DNA of 64,000 bases from Pseudomonas sp. Bc-h (GCF_002080045.1 NZ_MUIN01000011.1:556101-620100), one strand, 5' to 3'. Counted from the stretch's first letter, positions 32,833 to 42,074 are shown. Numbers and translations: made by a program. Notes: generated by a model not told the origin, from the letters alone.

Positions 32833-32863
32833 AACGGCCTTGCTAATCGCGAGGCCGTTTTTG
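32833..32863 (+). terminator. Orphan terminator downstream of the PcaR-flanked promoter
   Basis: AACGGCCT (32833-32840) pairs with AGGCCGTT (32852-32859), followed by T residues. No coding gene ends before it on the + strand, so it would close an RNA of roughly 90 bases starting near 32775, or be what is left of a lost gene. Confidence 0.6.
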
Positions 32864-32869
32864 TTTCTC

Positions 32870-33458
32870 TCCTCCCCACCTTGAATTTCGTTTGTAAGGA
32901 TCCGGATACAACGACATTGATCGGACCGTCGGATTTCTCAGGAATTACGTCGCCAGTTTTTTGTCTCAGGACTTCCGGAATTGAATAACAAACTACTGTC
33001 GTAAATTTCACTGCCAGAAACTTCGGAAGCTTCGTACACGAAAAGAGTATTTGTCCTCTGTAATTGATTAGATGCCCTTTGCGCAGTTGACTCTTTGCAT
33101 ATTCTTGGAGATAGTACCGGCAGTTGACGCGCTATAACGCTGAGGCGTGTGTGACGTCCAAGCCCAATCTGGCGTGGATCCAATCACCCGCTGCATGCAC
33201 TACCCGAGTGCACTGCCCAGCGATAGACAGGCCAGAAGCCTGGTCAATGAGCCAGCCTCCTGGCAACCCGAGAAAGAGAATGTAGCTACGACAGCAATGT
33301 CGTTCTGGTGCCCGTAGCCGCATGTGACTGAAGTGTTTATTACTTTCGCCAAAGACTCATCGCAAACGTTTATCTTCACGCCGATCTGTCAATGGTTTCC
33401 CGCACTTTCAGTCACTGCGTTATCGCCAGAACCAAACTCGACACGATCAGGTAATAAC
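32870..33458. other. Non-coding region before the small charged protein
   Basis: Nearly 600 bases with only short, non-coding-like open frames, and locally AT-richer around 32980-33100. I see no RNA gene, mobile-element end or convincing promoter. It may be decayed remnant sequence next to the reduced pca cluster. Confidence 0.4.
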
Positions 33459-33656
33459 GTGACCAAAGATGAACTGCGCGCAGAATTAGAGCGCCAGGAA
33501 CAACGTTACAAGGAAGTGTACGGTGGCGAAGTGACCACCTACGCCGCTCAACCCGAGCCTGAACGCAAGCCTTGGCGCAAACGCGCCAGCCTGCTGGACC
33601 AAGCGTTCAAGCAAGAACTTCAGAAGATGGAAAGCGAGCTAAAAGAAGAGCCTTGA
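33459..33656 (+). CDS. Small charged hypothetical protein
   Basis: Protein of 65 residues starting at GTG (MTKDELRAELERQEQRYKE), almost all charged and polar, with predicted helices at both ends (1-20 and 40-63) and a central basic patch (PERKPWRKRA). No signal or membrane segment is present. CAGGT lies upstream of the start. The style suggests a conserved small cytoplasmic pseudomonad protein; no function is known to me. It is followed by a 235-base gap and the phosphate transporter. Confidence 0.6.
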   Translation: MTKDELRAELERQEQRYKEVYGGEVTTYAAQPEPERKPWRKRASLLDQAFKQELQKMESELKEEP

Positions 33657-33891
33657 TGGCGGTTTCTTGAATCGCCGTGGGCGTGAACGGCGCTCAACTG
33701 CTCGATTCCCCCTTGCCCGGTTTCAGCTAAGGTGAAGCTTGCGCGCTTGCGTTTCGCTTCCTGACAGGAAGTCAACGGCCTGGATGAACAGAATTTTCGT
33801 TGCAGGTTGCTACCAATTGGCGGCTTGCCTATCGATTAGTTTTTTTTCTGTCATAATCCCGCCCCCTTAATACCGGGTCAGAAAACCTTCC

Positions 33892-35364
33892 ATGATCGAT
33901 TTATTCAGCGGACTGGATGCTTGGGTGATTGTGAGCCTGCTGCTCGCCCTGGCTTTTGTCCTCACCTTCGAGTTCATCAACGGCTTTCATGACACCGCCA
34001 ACGCGGTGGCGACAGTCATTTACACCAAGGCCATGCCGCCTCACCTGGCGGTGTTCTTCTCGGGTGTGTTCAACTTTCTCGGGGTGTTGCTCGGCGGCGT
34101 CGGCGTGGCTTATGCCATCGTTCACCTGCTGCCGGTCGAGCTGCTGATCAACGTCAACACAGGTCATGGCCTGGCAATGGTGTTCTCGCTGCTGGCCGCT
34201 GCGATCACCTGGAACCTGGGTACGTGGTACTTCGGTATCCCCGCTTCCAGCTCCCATACGCTGATCGGGTCGATACTGGGCGTAGGTCTGGCCAACGCAT
34301 TGATCAACAACATTCCGTTGGCCGACGGGGTGAACTGGCAGAAGGCAATCGATATCGGCGCCTCGCTGGTGTTCTCGCCGCTGATGGGGTTCATCGTCGC
34401 AGCGCTCGTGCTCCTTGGTCTCAAGGCTTGGCGTCCATTGTCGAAGATGCACAAGACCCCGGAACAGCGCCGCAAGCTCGACGACAAAAAACACCCGCCG
34501 TTCTGGAACCGTCTGGTACTGGTGATTTCAGCGATGGCCGTCAGCTTCGTACACGGCTCCAACGATGGTCAGAAAGGTATCGGCCTTATCATGCTGGTGC
34601 TGATCGGTATCGTACCGGCGCAGTTCGTTCTGGACCTGAGCACCACTACCTACCAGATCGAGCGTACCCGCGACGCGACGCTGCATCTGAGCCAGTTCTA
34701 CCAGCGCAACAACGCGACGCTGGGCGAGTACCTGGCGCTGGGCAAATCGACCACTGGCGACCTGCCCGAGCGTTTCAGCTGCAATCCCGAGCAGACCGAG
34801 CCGACCATCGATGCCCTACTGACCAATCTCAAAGGCGTGACCGACTACCGCAGCCTCGCGCCTGAACATCGCATCGAAGTTCGCCGCTATCTGCTGTGTC
34901 TGGACGATACCGCGCGCAAGGTTGGCAAGCTGCCGACGCTTGATGCCCGGGAAAAGTCCGACCTCGAGAAACTGCGCAAGGACCTGACCACCACCACCGA
35001 ATACGCACCGTTCTGGGTGATCTTTGCGGTCGCATTGGCGCTGGGTATTGGCACCATGGTCGGCTGGAAGCGTGTGGTTTTGACCATCGGCGAGAAAATC
35101 GGCAAGCAAGGCATGACCTACGCACAGGGCATGTCGGCTCAGATCACCACCGCCAGTGCCATCGCCCTGGCCAACGTGTTCAGCCTGCCGGTGTCGACCA
35201 CTCACATTCTGTCGTCCGGTGTGGCCGGGACCATGGTCGCGAACAAGAGCGGCCTGCAAGGCGGCACCGTGCGTAACATCCTGTTGGCCTGGGTATTGAC
35301 CCTGCCAGCGACCGTCGCACTCTCGGCGGGTCTGTTCTGGCTGGCGTCCAAAGCGCTGGCTTGA
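33892..35364 (+). CDS. Inorganic phosphate transporter, PiT family
   Basis: Membrane protein of 490 residues that imports phosphate with a cation. The two PiT signature repeats are visible: FEFINGFHDTANAVATVIYT near residue 23 and PVSTTHILSSGVAGTM near residue 430, with SSSHTLIGSILGVG and SFVHGSNDGQKGIG also typical. A hydrophilic insert (about 255-365) separates the two halves, as in PitA. AT-rich DNA precedes the start. It is not close to a PhoU-like gene, so it resembles the PitA type that stands alone. Confidence 0.87.
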   Translation: MIDLFSGLDAWVIVSLLLALAFVLTFEFINGFHDTANAVATVIYTKAMPPHLAVFFSGVFNFLGVLLGGVGVAYAIVHLLPVELLINVNTGHGLAMVFSLLAAAITWNLGTWYFGIPASSSHTLIGSILGVGLANALINNIPLADGVNWQKAIDIGASLVFSPLMGFIVAALVLLGLKAWRPLSKMHKTPEQRRKLDDKKHPPFWNRLVLVISAMAVSFVHGSNDGQKGIGLIMLVLIGIVPAQFVLDLSTTTYQIERTRDATLHLSQFYQRNNATLGEYLALGKSTTGDLPERFSCNPEQTEPTIDALLTNLKGVTDYRSLAPEHRIEVRRYLLCLDDTARKVGKLPTLDAREKSDLEKLRKDLTTTTEYAPFWVIFAVALALGIGTMVGWKRVVLTIGEKIGKQGMTYAQGMSAQITTASAIALANVFSLPVSTTHILSSGVAGTMVANKSGLQGGTVRNILLAWVLTLPATVALSAGLFWLASKALA

Positions 35365-35393
35365 TCCAGGATCTATCCGTATTGATTGACCCA

Positions 35394-35456
35394 TAGCAGT
35401 CCGGCTTGCCGGCGGTAGCGACTTAAAAGTGCCTCCGCCAGCTAGCCGGACTGCTA
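35394..35456. repeat. REP-like inverted repeat
   Basis: TAGCAGTCCGGCT (35394-35406) and AGCCGGACTGCTA (35444-35456) are perfect inverted arms enclosing TGCCGGCGG and CTCCGCCAGC. It shares its core with the element at 5146-5213. It lies between convergent genes and may act as a transcription end. Confidence 0.8.
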
Positions 35457-35482
35457 CAGGACATCATCCAATCTTCAATTCT

Positions 35483-36973
35483 CTAGCGCCGTTTCTTGCT
35501 CCCGCCGAGCAACGACCCCATCAAGCCTCGCACCAACTCCCGCCCGATCTGATTGGCCGCCTGACGCATCGCGCTCTTGACCGCCTGCCCTGCCAGCCCC
35601 CCCAGAAACCCACCGGCCATATCGGCAAAACCGCCCTCGGATTTTTCCTCACCGGCTGAGGCCGTCCCCGCTTCAGGCACTGTTCCCTTGCGCGCCAGGA
35701 GCATTTCATAGGCGGACTCACGATCAACCGGTTTGTCATAACGCCCGGCCAATGGCGACTGAGCGATCAACGCCGCGCGCTCTGCTCCACTCAACGGCCC
35801 GATTCGCGACTGCGGTGGCGCTACCAGCACTCGCTGGACAATCTCCGGCGTGCCTTTTTCCTGCAATGTCCCCACGAGAGCCTCGCCGATGCCCAACTCC
35901 GTCAGCACCGTGAGCGCATCAAACTCGGGGTTGGGCCGAAAGCCGTCGGCCACTGCTCTGAGAGACTTTTGCTCTTTGCTGGTGAAGGCGCGCAGACCAT
36001 GCTGAACACGCAGCCCAAGCTGGGCGAGGATGTTGTCCGGCAGATCGCCCGGTGACTGAGTGACGAAATACACGCCAACGCCCTTGGACCGAATCAACCT
36101 GACCACCTGTTCAAGGCGATCCTGCAACGCCTTCGGTGTATCGGCGAATAGCAGATGCGCCTCGTCGAAGAACAGCGCCAGCAACGGTTTGTCGGCATCG
36201 CCGCGTTCCGGCAGCTGCTCGAACAATTCGGCCAGTAACCACAGCAGGAAAGTCGCGTAGACCTTTGGCGCTTCGTGCACCAGACGACTGGCATCGAGCA
36301 GGTGGATACGCCCACGCCCATCACTGGCGGGCTGCAGAATGTCTTCAAGGTGCAGCGCCGGTTCGCCGAACAGCGCCTCGGCGCCCTGTTGCTCCAAGAC
36401 CGCCAGTCGGCGTAACAATGCCTGACTGGATCCGGTGGTCATCAGCGCACTGTCTTCTCCCAGCACTTGCGGGTTATCACGCAGGTAATTGAGCAGCGCC
36501 TTGAGATCCTTGATATCCAGAAGCAGCAAACCTTCGCGGTCAGCGACCTTGAATGCGGCGTAAAGCGCCGATTGTTGGCTGTCGGTGAGTTCCAGCAGGC
36601 TTCCCAGCAGCAAGGGCCCCATCTCGGACAACGTCGTGCGCAACGGATGTCCAGATTCCCCGTGGACATCCCACAACGTCACCGGATACCCCTGAGGTTT
36701 GTGGTTCAGCCACGGCATGCCGGCGATGCGTTCGGCGATCTTGCCTTGCGGGTTTCCCGCCGCGCCGAGGCCGCAGAGGTCGCCCTTGATGTCCGCTGCG
36801 AACACCGCCACGCCGGCATCACTGAACACTTCAGCCAGGCGCTGAAGGGTCACCGTCTTGCCTGTGCCCGTGGCGCCTGCCACCAGTCCGTGCCGATTGG
36901 CCAGACGCAACGCCTGGCCGATTGGCTGACCGTCGAGGCCTGCGCCAATGAGAATTTGTCGAGAGTCCGGCAT
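35483..36973 (-). CDS. HerA-like ATPase (DUF853 family)
   Basis: P-loop ATPase of 496 residues. Walker A is GATGTGKTVT near residue 34, Walker B LLALFFDEAHLLF near 265, and an arginine-rich sensor region (VVRLIRSKGVGVYFVTQSP) follows, as in the HerA/FtsK group named DUF853 or YjgR. The C terminus is a glycine-rich membrane-associating stretch (GGFLGGLAGQAVKSAMRQ, then LLGGSKKRR). The role is unknown; family members are hexameric motors with suggested parts in DNA or secretion processes. ATG 36973 (MPDSRQILIGAG) is preferred to a GTG four codons earlier. Confidence 0.83.
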   Translation of the reverse strand: MPDSRQILIGAGLDGQPIGQALRLANRHGLVAGATGTGKTVTLQRLAEVFSDAGVAVFAADIKGDLCGLGAAGNPQGKIAERIAGMPWLNHKPQGYPVTLWDVHGESGHPLRTTLSEMGPLLLGSLLELTDSQQSALYAAFKVADREGLLLLDIKDLKALLNYLRDNPQVLGEDSALMTTGSSQALLRRLAVLEQQGAEALFGEPALHLEDILQPASDGRGRIHLLDASRLVHEAPKVYATFLLWLLAELFEQLPERGDADKPLLALFFDEAHLLFADTPKALQDRLEQVVRLIRSKGVGVYFVTQSPGDLPDNILAQLGLRVQHGLRAFTSKEQKSLRAVADGFRPNPEFDALTVLTELGIGEALVGTLQEKGTPEIVQRVLVAPPQSRIGPLSGAERAALIAQSPLAGRYDKPVDRESAYEMLLARKGTVPEAGTASAGEEKSEGGFADMAGGFLGGLAGQAVKSAMRQAANQIGRELVRGLMGSLLGGSKKRR

Positions 36974-37161
36974 GTCTTCACCCACGGATCACACTGTCGT
37001 TATCTGAACGGCCGACGCAGCATAGCTACTGGGCCAGCCCTGAATCGCCAACCCAAGTCGGCTCCTTCACTCTAGTCCAAGCCGCGAGATGCCCACTACA
37101 GGGCGGGCCTTGCGCACGCAATCCTGAACGAACATCTATTATTGAGAGTGGTCAACCAAGG

Positions 37162-38301
37162 ATGAAACGCCGTCGGATGGAGGCAATCGTGCATATCGCT
37201 GACATGACCATGTTCTACGCCCCTGCCAGTGGTGGTGTGCGTACTTATCTGGATGCCAAGCATCGTCGGCTGGCGCTTTATCCCGATGTTCGACACAGCC
37301 TTCTGATTCCCGGCCCCGGCGTCGCCCATAAAGATGGCGTGTACAGCGTTCCTGCCCCGCCTGTTCCATTCGGCAACGGCTATCGTTTTCCCTTGCGCGT
37401 GGCGCCCTGGCGAAAGGCCCTTCACGATCTTCAGCCAGATCTGATCGAGGCTGGCGATCCCTATCTCACCGCATGGGCCGCGCTGGACGCGCGGCGTCAA
37501 CTAGATGTGCCAGTGATCGGCTTCTATCATTCCGACCTGCCGCTGCTGGTCAGTAACCGTATCGGCAACTGGCTGGGGAATAACGTCGAGACCTACGTCA
37601 GCAAACTCTACGGCAACTTCGACCGGGTTCTCGCCCCCAGCGCCGCCATGGCTGAAAAGCTGACGCGTTTGGGCGTTCGAAATGTGCACGTTCAACCTTT
37701 GGGTGTCGACCTCGAAACTTTCGCCCCTTCTCGGCGTGATTCCGGGGTAAAAGCGCAACTGGGACTGAACGAAGACACTCGCCTTTTAATATTCGCCGGA
37801 AGAGGTTCGCGCGAGAAAAATCTGGACGTGTTGCTCGGTTGCATGAAACTGCTGGGCAAGGACTATCATCTGCTGCTGGTGGGTTCCCACATGCCCAAAA
37901 AGGTGCCAAAAAACGTTTCGGTCATTGATCACTTCTGCCCGGCTGCGCGAGTCGCACGACTACTGGCCAGTGCCGATGCACTGCTGCATGCCGGCGATCA
38001 AGAAACGTTCGGCCTGGTGGTGCTTGAAGCCATGGCCTGCGGCACGCCGGTGGTTGCGGTCGATGCAGGGGCTTTTCGCGAGCTCATTCCCGAAGGCTGC
38101 GGGTTGTTATGCGAACCCAATCAACCGAAAGCGATGGCTGCGGCTGTACGCCAGCTGTTCCGGAATGAAACCTCAGTCAAAGGGCGCGCGGCACGCCTGC
38201 ATGTTGAACGACATTACGCTTGGGACGCTGTGGTATTGGGCTTGCTCGGCCATTACCAATCGGTACTTGGTTCAACTGCGGCGGCCTACGCTCATGGCTG
38301 A
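37162..38301 (+). CDS. GT4 family glycosyltransferase
   Basis: Glycosyltransferase of 379 residues with the GT-B fold. The N-terminal half has ADMTMFYAPASGGVRTYLD as acceptor-side start. The C-terminal half has the GT4 donor motif: LIFAGRGSREKNLDVLLGCM, then HAGDQETFGLVVLEAMACGTPVVAVDAG, with the E-x7-E pair at GDQETFGLVVLEAM. It should transfer a sugar to a lipid or other acceptor at the membrane. It overlaps the deacetylase-like gene by 8 bases, which in turn overlaps a lysylphosphatidylglycerol-synthase-like membrane protein. The trio probably builds or modifies a glycolipid. The start may be ATG 37162 or 37177. Confidence 0.85.
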   Translation: MKRRRMEAIVHIADMTMFYAPASGGVRTYLDAKHRRLALYPDVRHSLLIPGPGVAHKDGVYSVPAPPVPFGNGYRFPLRVAPWRKALHDLQPDLIEAGDPYLTAWAALDARRQLDVPVIGFYHSDLPLLVSNRIGNWLGNNVETYVSKLYGNFDRVLAPSAAMAEKLTRLGVRNVHVQPLGVDLETFAPSRRDSGVKAQLGLNEDTRLLIFAGRGSREKNLDVLLGCMKLLGKDYHLLLVGSHMPKKVPKNVSVIDHFCPAARVARLLASADALLHAGDQETFGLVVLEAMACGTPVVAVDAGAFRELIPEGCGLLCEPNQPKAMAAAVRQLFRNETSVKGRAARLHVERHYAWDAVVLGLLGHYQSVLGSTAAAYAHG

Positions 38302-39067
38302 GACGACGAATGAGCGCAGTGTTTTACTGGTCCTGCACGACGTGGCGCCCCAAACGTGGCAGGACTATCGCCCTTTTATCGAAACTGTCGACGCACTGGG
38401 CAACATTCCCATGACCTGGCTGGTTGTCCCGGACTTTCACAAAGCAGACCTTGTTGATAAATCGCCCTCCTTTCAACGCCTCATGCATGAGCGTCTCGCC
38501 CGTGGTGATGAACTGGCCCTGCATGGCTATTACCATTGCGACGACAGCCCTGCTCCGCGCACCCCGCAGGATTTTTTCATGCGCCGCATTTACACCTGGG
38601 AGGGAGAGTTCTATACCCTCGACCGCCAGCAGGCGATGCAACGCCTGGAAGCGGGGATGGAAGTGTTTCAGCACAACGACTGGCCGGTGCGTGGCTTTGT
38701 CGCCCCCGCCTGGCTCATGAGTAAAGGCACTCGGCAAGCGCTGAGTCAGTTGCCGCTGGACTACACCAGTGATGCCCAACACCTGTATCGTCTGCCGGAC
38801 TTTTCCCCGATCGATGCACCGGGTATCGTCTGGAGCGCTCGCAGCGCCTGGCGTCGCGGGATGTCGAAAATCATCAGCGATCATCGTGAGGCTCATTTGC
38901 AAACTGCCCCCACCATTCGCCTGGGTCTGCACCCGGTGGACATGCGTCATGAGTTTTCCCGCAACTACTGGCTGCATACCCTGACGCGTCTGCTGGAAAA
39001 CGGCCGCGTACCGATGACCAAATTCGACTGGCTGCAACGCCAGCGCACCTTAAGGTCGGCGGCGTGA
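38294..39067 (+). CDS. Polysaccharide deacetylase-like protein (DUF2334)
   Basis: Protein of 257 residues with the NodB-like barrel of the DUF2334 group. The opening VLLVLHDVAPQTWQDYRPF gives the conserved Asp of the metal site, and ELALHGYYHCDD gives the metal-binding histidines. VRGFVAPAWLMS and IRLGLHPVDMRH supply later motifs. It likely removes an acyl group from a sugar made by the adjoining glycosyltransferase. It has no signal peptide, so a cytoplasmic or membrane-face site is expected. It overlaps its neighbours on both sides, suggesting coupled translation. Confidence 0.82.
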   Translation: MAETTNERSVLLVLHDVAPQTWQDYRPFIETVDALGNIPMTWLVVPDFHKADLVDKSPSFQRLMHERLARGDELALHGYYHCDDSPAPRTPQDFFMRRIYTWEGEFYTLDRQQAMQRLEAGMEVFQHNDWPVRGFVAPAWLMSKGTRQALSQLPLDYTSDAQHLYRLPDFSPIDAPGIVWSARSAWRRGMSKIISDHREAHLQTAPTIRLGLHPVDMRHEFSRNYWLHTLTRLLENGRVPMTKFDWLQRQRTLRSAA

Positions 39068-40059
39068 AGCGACTGGCGTGGCTCACAGTGGTTCTGTTAC
39101 TGGCTTTGCTTATCCCCTTCTTTATGGGCGGCGCGGACATGTTCCATCGCCTGCGCAATTTTCCGCTCTCACTGCTGCTGGGCATGTTCGGCATGGTTCT
39201 GGTGGGTTGGTGCATGAACACCATGCGCCTGCGCCTGCTGTTGGGCGACAGCGCCAGCGGGCTGGGCATGCGCAAGAGTCTCGGCGTGGTCATGGCCACG
39301 GAGTTCGCCTATTGCGCGACGCCGGGAGGCAGTGGTGCGCCATTGACGCTGGTCGCGCTGCTGTCGCGCAGCGGAATCGGCCCGGCAAAAAGCACGGCCG
39401 CGTTTGCAACAGATCAGCTCAATGATCTGGTGTTCTTCCTGCTCGCGCTGATCGGCATCCTCATCTATGCGGTATTTCACAAACTCAGCGAAAACCTTGA
39501 GTGGATGCTCATAGCAAGCGCGCTGCTGATCGGCGCAGGTCTGTGCGCCTGTGCAGGTTTCGCGCGCTATCATCGGCGCATCATCCTGTTCAATGGCAAG
39601 CTGCTCAAACGCCTGAAACGCAAAAACACCACCCTTATTCGCTGGGCGCGCAAACTCCTGCATTTTCGCGACGCGCTGGCCGAAACCTGGAAGATGCCTC
39701 ATCGCATTCTGCTGAAGGTGTTCGCGTTGACCTGTATTCACTGGAGTCTGCGCTACAGCGTGATGTATTTGGCTTTGCAGGGACTGGGGGTCGACATCGA
39801 CTGGGCGTGGACATTCCTGGTGCAGATGCTGTCCCTGAGTGCCGGGCAGTTCAGTCTGTCGCCAGGTGGGGCGGGCGCTGCGGAATTGACGTCGGCGGCC
39901 TTGCTGGCGCCGATGGTGGGCAAATCGACGGCGGCGGCCGCGATTCTGATCTGGCGGATCGTCACCTACTACTTCTACCTGGTGGCAGGCGGCCCGGTGT
40001 TCTTGCTGATGGTCGGGCGTCCGTTGCTGATCAAGCTACTTCGGATCAAAACTGCCTGA
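39064..40059 (+). CDS. Lysylphosphatidylglycerol synthase-like membrane protein (UPF0104)
   Basis: Inner-membrane protein of 331 residues, about eight helices, matching the transmembrane (flippase-like) region of MprF without its aminoacyl-transferase domain. Typical segments are ATEFAYCATPGGSGAPLTLVALL and LSAGQFSLSPGGAGAAELTSAALL. Such proteins are thought to flip or present glycolipids or aminoacyl lipids. It starts at a GTG that overlaps the previous stop (GTGA). As third member of the overlapping trio it may translocate the lipid made by the first two. Confidence 0.82.
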   Translation: MKRLAWLTVVLLLALLIPFFMGGADMFHRLRNFPLSLLLGMFGMVLVGWCMNTMRLRLLLGDSASGLGMRKSLGVVMATEFAYCATPGGSGAPLTLVALLSRSGIGPAKSTAAFATDQLNDLVFFLLALIGILIYAVFHKLSENLEWMLIASALLIGAGLCACAGFARYHRRIILFNGKLLKRLKRKNTTLIRWARKLLHFRDALAETWKMPHRILLKVFALTCIHWSLRYSVMYLALQGLGVDIDWAWTFLVQMLSLSAGQFSLSPGGAGAAELTSAALLAPMVGKSTAAAAILIWRIVTYYFYLVAGGPVFLLMVGRPLLIKLLRIKTA

Positions 40060-40227
40060 ATTTTCATCGCCCTGGGCTTCAGGTTTGAGCTGCTCCCACA
40101 ACTGCTGCGCACCTTCGAACTCGGTGCCATCTTCGGGCGACAACGCATCGGGGTCGTAACGGCTGAGGCAACCTTCACCAAGGGTTGGCGGGGCTTTGGA
40201 GGTGGCTTTGTCGAGCGGATCGGTCAT
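40036..40227 (-). CDS. Small acidic hypothetical protein
   Basis: Protein of 63 residues (MTDPLDKATSKAPPTLGEG start), acidic and rich in proline, without a recognised domain. It ends inside the 3' end of the UPF0104 gene on the other strand. The C terminus (EGAQQLWEQLKPEAQGD) looks helical. A frame extension to 40374 runs through a REP element and is rejected. A small conserved pseudomonad protein of unknown role. Confidence 0.5.
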   Translation of the reverse strand: MTDPLDKATSKAPPTLGEGCLSRYDPDALSPEDGTEFEGAQQLWEQLKPEAQGDENSGSFDPK

Positions 40228-40257
40228 GGCCTGGCCCTTCGGATCTACGAAAAATGA

Positions 40258-40349
40258 CTGTGGGAGCGAATTCATCCGCGAGACATCGGTGCATTCACCG
40301 CATCTTTGCCGCGTGCCAGATTGCATCGTGAATGAGTTCGCCCCCACAG
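40258..40349. repeat. REP pair (syringae/fluorescens type)
   Basis: CTGTGGGAGCGAATTCATCC starts at 40258 and its imperfect reverse complement ends at 40349 (GAGTTCGCCCCCACAG). This is the common Pseudomonas REP sequence in inverted orientation, located between the small protein gene and the end of purU. Confidence 0.8.
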
Positions 40350-40382
40350 GACTACATATTGCCCCGTGCGGCACAGGTAAGT

Positions 40383-41234
40383 TTAGTCAAACACCACTGT
40401 CTTGTTGTCATGCACCAGAACGCGATCTTCCAGATGCGCGCGCAGACCGCGGGCCAGCACCATCTTCTCGACGTCACGGCCGAAACGCACCATGTTTTCG
40501 ATGCTGTCGCGGTGACTGACACGCACCACGTCCTGCTCGATGATCGGACCGGCGTCCAGCTCTTCGGTTACGTAATGGCAGGTCGCACCAATCAGCTTCA
40601 CGCCGCGCAGCGACGCCTGGTGGTAAGGCTTGGCGCCAACGAACGATGGCAGGAAGCTGTGGTGAATGTTGATGACCTGGTGCGCGTACTCACGGCACAG
40701 CTGTGGCGGCAGAATTTGCATGTAACGCGCAAGAACGACCACATCCGCTTCATGCTGTTTGACCAGACGGGAGACTTCAGCGAAGGCTGGCTCTTTGTCT
40801 TTCGGGTCGACCGGAACATGGTAATAGGGAATGTTGTGCCACTCGACCATGCTGCGCAGGTCCTGATGATTGGAAATCACACAGGCGATTTCGCAGTCCA
40901 GCTCGTCGCTGTGCCAGCGATGAAGCAAGTCTGCCAGGCAGTGTGACTCGCGGCTGGCCATCAGCACGACGCGCTTCTTCTGATCCGAATCAGTGATGCG
41001 CCAGTCCATCGAAAACTCTTCGGCGATCGGCGTAAAAGCCTCGCGGAAACCGTCGAGGTCGAATGGCAGGGTATCGGCACGGATTTCATGACGCATGAAA
41101 AACCAGCCGCTGAGATTGTCAGAGTGATGACTCGCTTCGGTGATCCAGCCGTTGTACGACGCCAGAAAGTTACTGACTTTGGCAACGATGCCGACACGGT
41201 CCGGGCAGGCAATCACCAGACGAAAAGTGCGCAT
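40383..41234 (-). CDS. purU: Formyltetrahydrofolate deformylase PurU
   Basis: Enzyme of 283 residues that hydrolyses 10-formyl-tetrahydrofolate to formate and THF, balancing one-carbon pools. An ACT domain (about 5-85, LVIACPDRVGIVAKVSNFLASYNGWI) precedes the formyltransferase-like domain, with the catalytic region NIHHSFLPSFVGAKPYHQA (Asn, His) and a later Asp in DAGPIIEQDVVRVSHRD. Length is standard. It is divergent from mvaT. Confidence 0.92.
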   Translation of the reverse strand: MRTFRLVIACPDRVGIVAKVSNFLASYNGWITEASHHSDNLSGWFFMRHEIRADTLPFDLDGFREAFTPIAEEFSMDWRITDSDQKKRVVLMASRESHCLADLLHRWHSDELDCEIACVISNHQDLRSMVEWHNIPYYHVPVDPKDKEPAFAEVSRLVKQHEADVVVLARYMQILPPQLCREYAHQVINIHHSFLPSFVGAKPYHQASLRGVKLIGATCHYVTEELDAGPIIEQDVVRVSHRDSIENMVRFGRDVEKMVLARGLRAHLEDRVLVHDNKTVVFD

Positions 41235-41524
41235 GGGGGGAAACTCCAGAACTTCGCAAAGGCCGCCATTCTAGCGATTACCCGCCGACTGTGCAGTATT
41301 CCGATGGTGTTGATTTCATCGGATCTCATCTGCCCTGATTCCGCGGCCGATCAGAGGTAATGGCTCGCTGTTCTCAAGCCCCGCCAGCCCTTGTGGAACA
41401 AGGCTTGGTTTACTGCACTAAATAGAGGCGGACTTGTGCAAGGCACTCGCACAACATTTGTTTCATCGCTGGCACATCTGAGTGAGCTATTTCAAAATGC
41501 TACCGACAAAACTTTTCTTAAATG

Positions 41525-41553
41525 TTTACTTGCGCAAATACTCTGACTATTAT
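41525..41553 (+). promoter_or_regulatory. Promoter of mvaT
   Basis: TTTACT (41525-41530) and TATTAT (41548-41553) are separated by 17 bases, about 40 bases before the mvaT start. The remaining purU-mvaT gap (from 41235, 360 bases in all) is AT-richer than its surroundings, as expected for self-binding of MvaT, and shows nothing else I can name. Confidence 0.55.
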
Positions 41554-41594
41554 TGCGTCATTACACCGTGCCCATCACAACATAGGTAGCCCCC

Positions 41595-41972
41595 ATGTCC
41601 CTGATCAACGAATACCGCGCAACAGAAGAAGCCATCAAAGAACTGCAAGCTCGCCTGCAAAACCTGCAACAAGACGGCAAACTGCAAACTGAACTTGAGT
41701 TCGAAGGCAAACTGCGCGCCCTGATGGGCGAATATCAAAAATCCCTGCGCGACATCATCGCGCTGCTGGATCCAGAATCCAAAACAAAGGCCCCTCGTGG
41801 CGCAGCGGTAAAAACTACCGGCACCAAACGCGCACGCAAGGTCAAGCAATACAAGAACCCCCACAACGGTGAAATCATCGAAACCAAAGGTGGCAACCAC
41901 AAGACTCTGAAAGAGTGGAAAGCCAAGTGGGGCGGCGACGAGGTAGAAAGCTGGGCAACTCTGCTGGGCTAA
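41595..41972 (+). CDS. mvaT: H-NS-like nucleoid protein MvaT
   Basis: Xenogeneic-silencing protein of 125 residues. Residues 1-60 form the coiled-coil oligomerisation domain (SLINEYRATEEAIKELQARL), and residues 78-125 the DNA-binding domain with the MvaT/MvaV pattern RKVKQYKNPHNGEIIETKGG and HKTLKEWKAKWG. The family binds AT-rich minor grooves through the R-G-N motif region and lysine network to silence foreign genes. It has its own promoter and terminator. Confidence 0.93.
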   Translation: MSLINEYRATEEAIKELQARLQNLQQDGKLQTELEFEGKLRALMGEYQKSLRDIIALLDPESKTKAPRGAAVKTTGTKRARKVKQYKNPHNGEIIETKGGNHKTLKEWKAKWGGDEVESWATLLG

Positions 41973-42016
41973 TAGCTCACGTGCTGCGGCAGCCGTTGTA
42001 CAGTGATGTGCGACTA

Positions 42017-42047
42017 CAAAAAACGCCAGCGTACGCTGGCGTTTTTT
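42017..42047 (+). terminator. Terminator of mvaT, probably bidirectional
   Basis: AAAACGCCAGCG pairs with CGCTGGCGTTTT around a 2-base centre, with A run before and T run after. It lies between the convergent mvaT and sbcB genes and can end both. Confidence 0.88.
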
Positions 42048-42074
42048 ATTGCCTGAGTTTCCTTCCGGCCAGTA

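Noticed and set aside
33132..33323. 63-codon minus-strand frame in the gap before the small charged protein
   Set aside because: No ribosome site, no recognisable motif, and not separable from chance.
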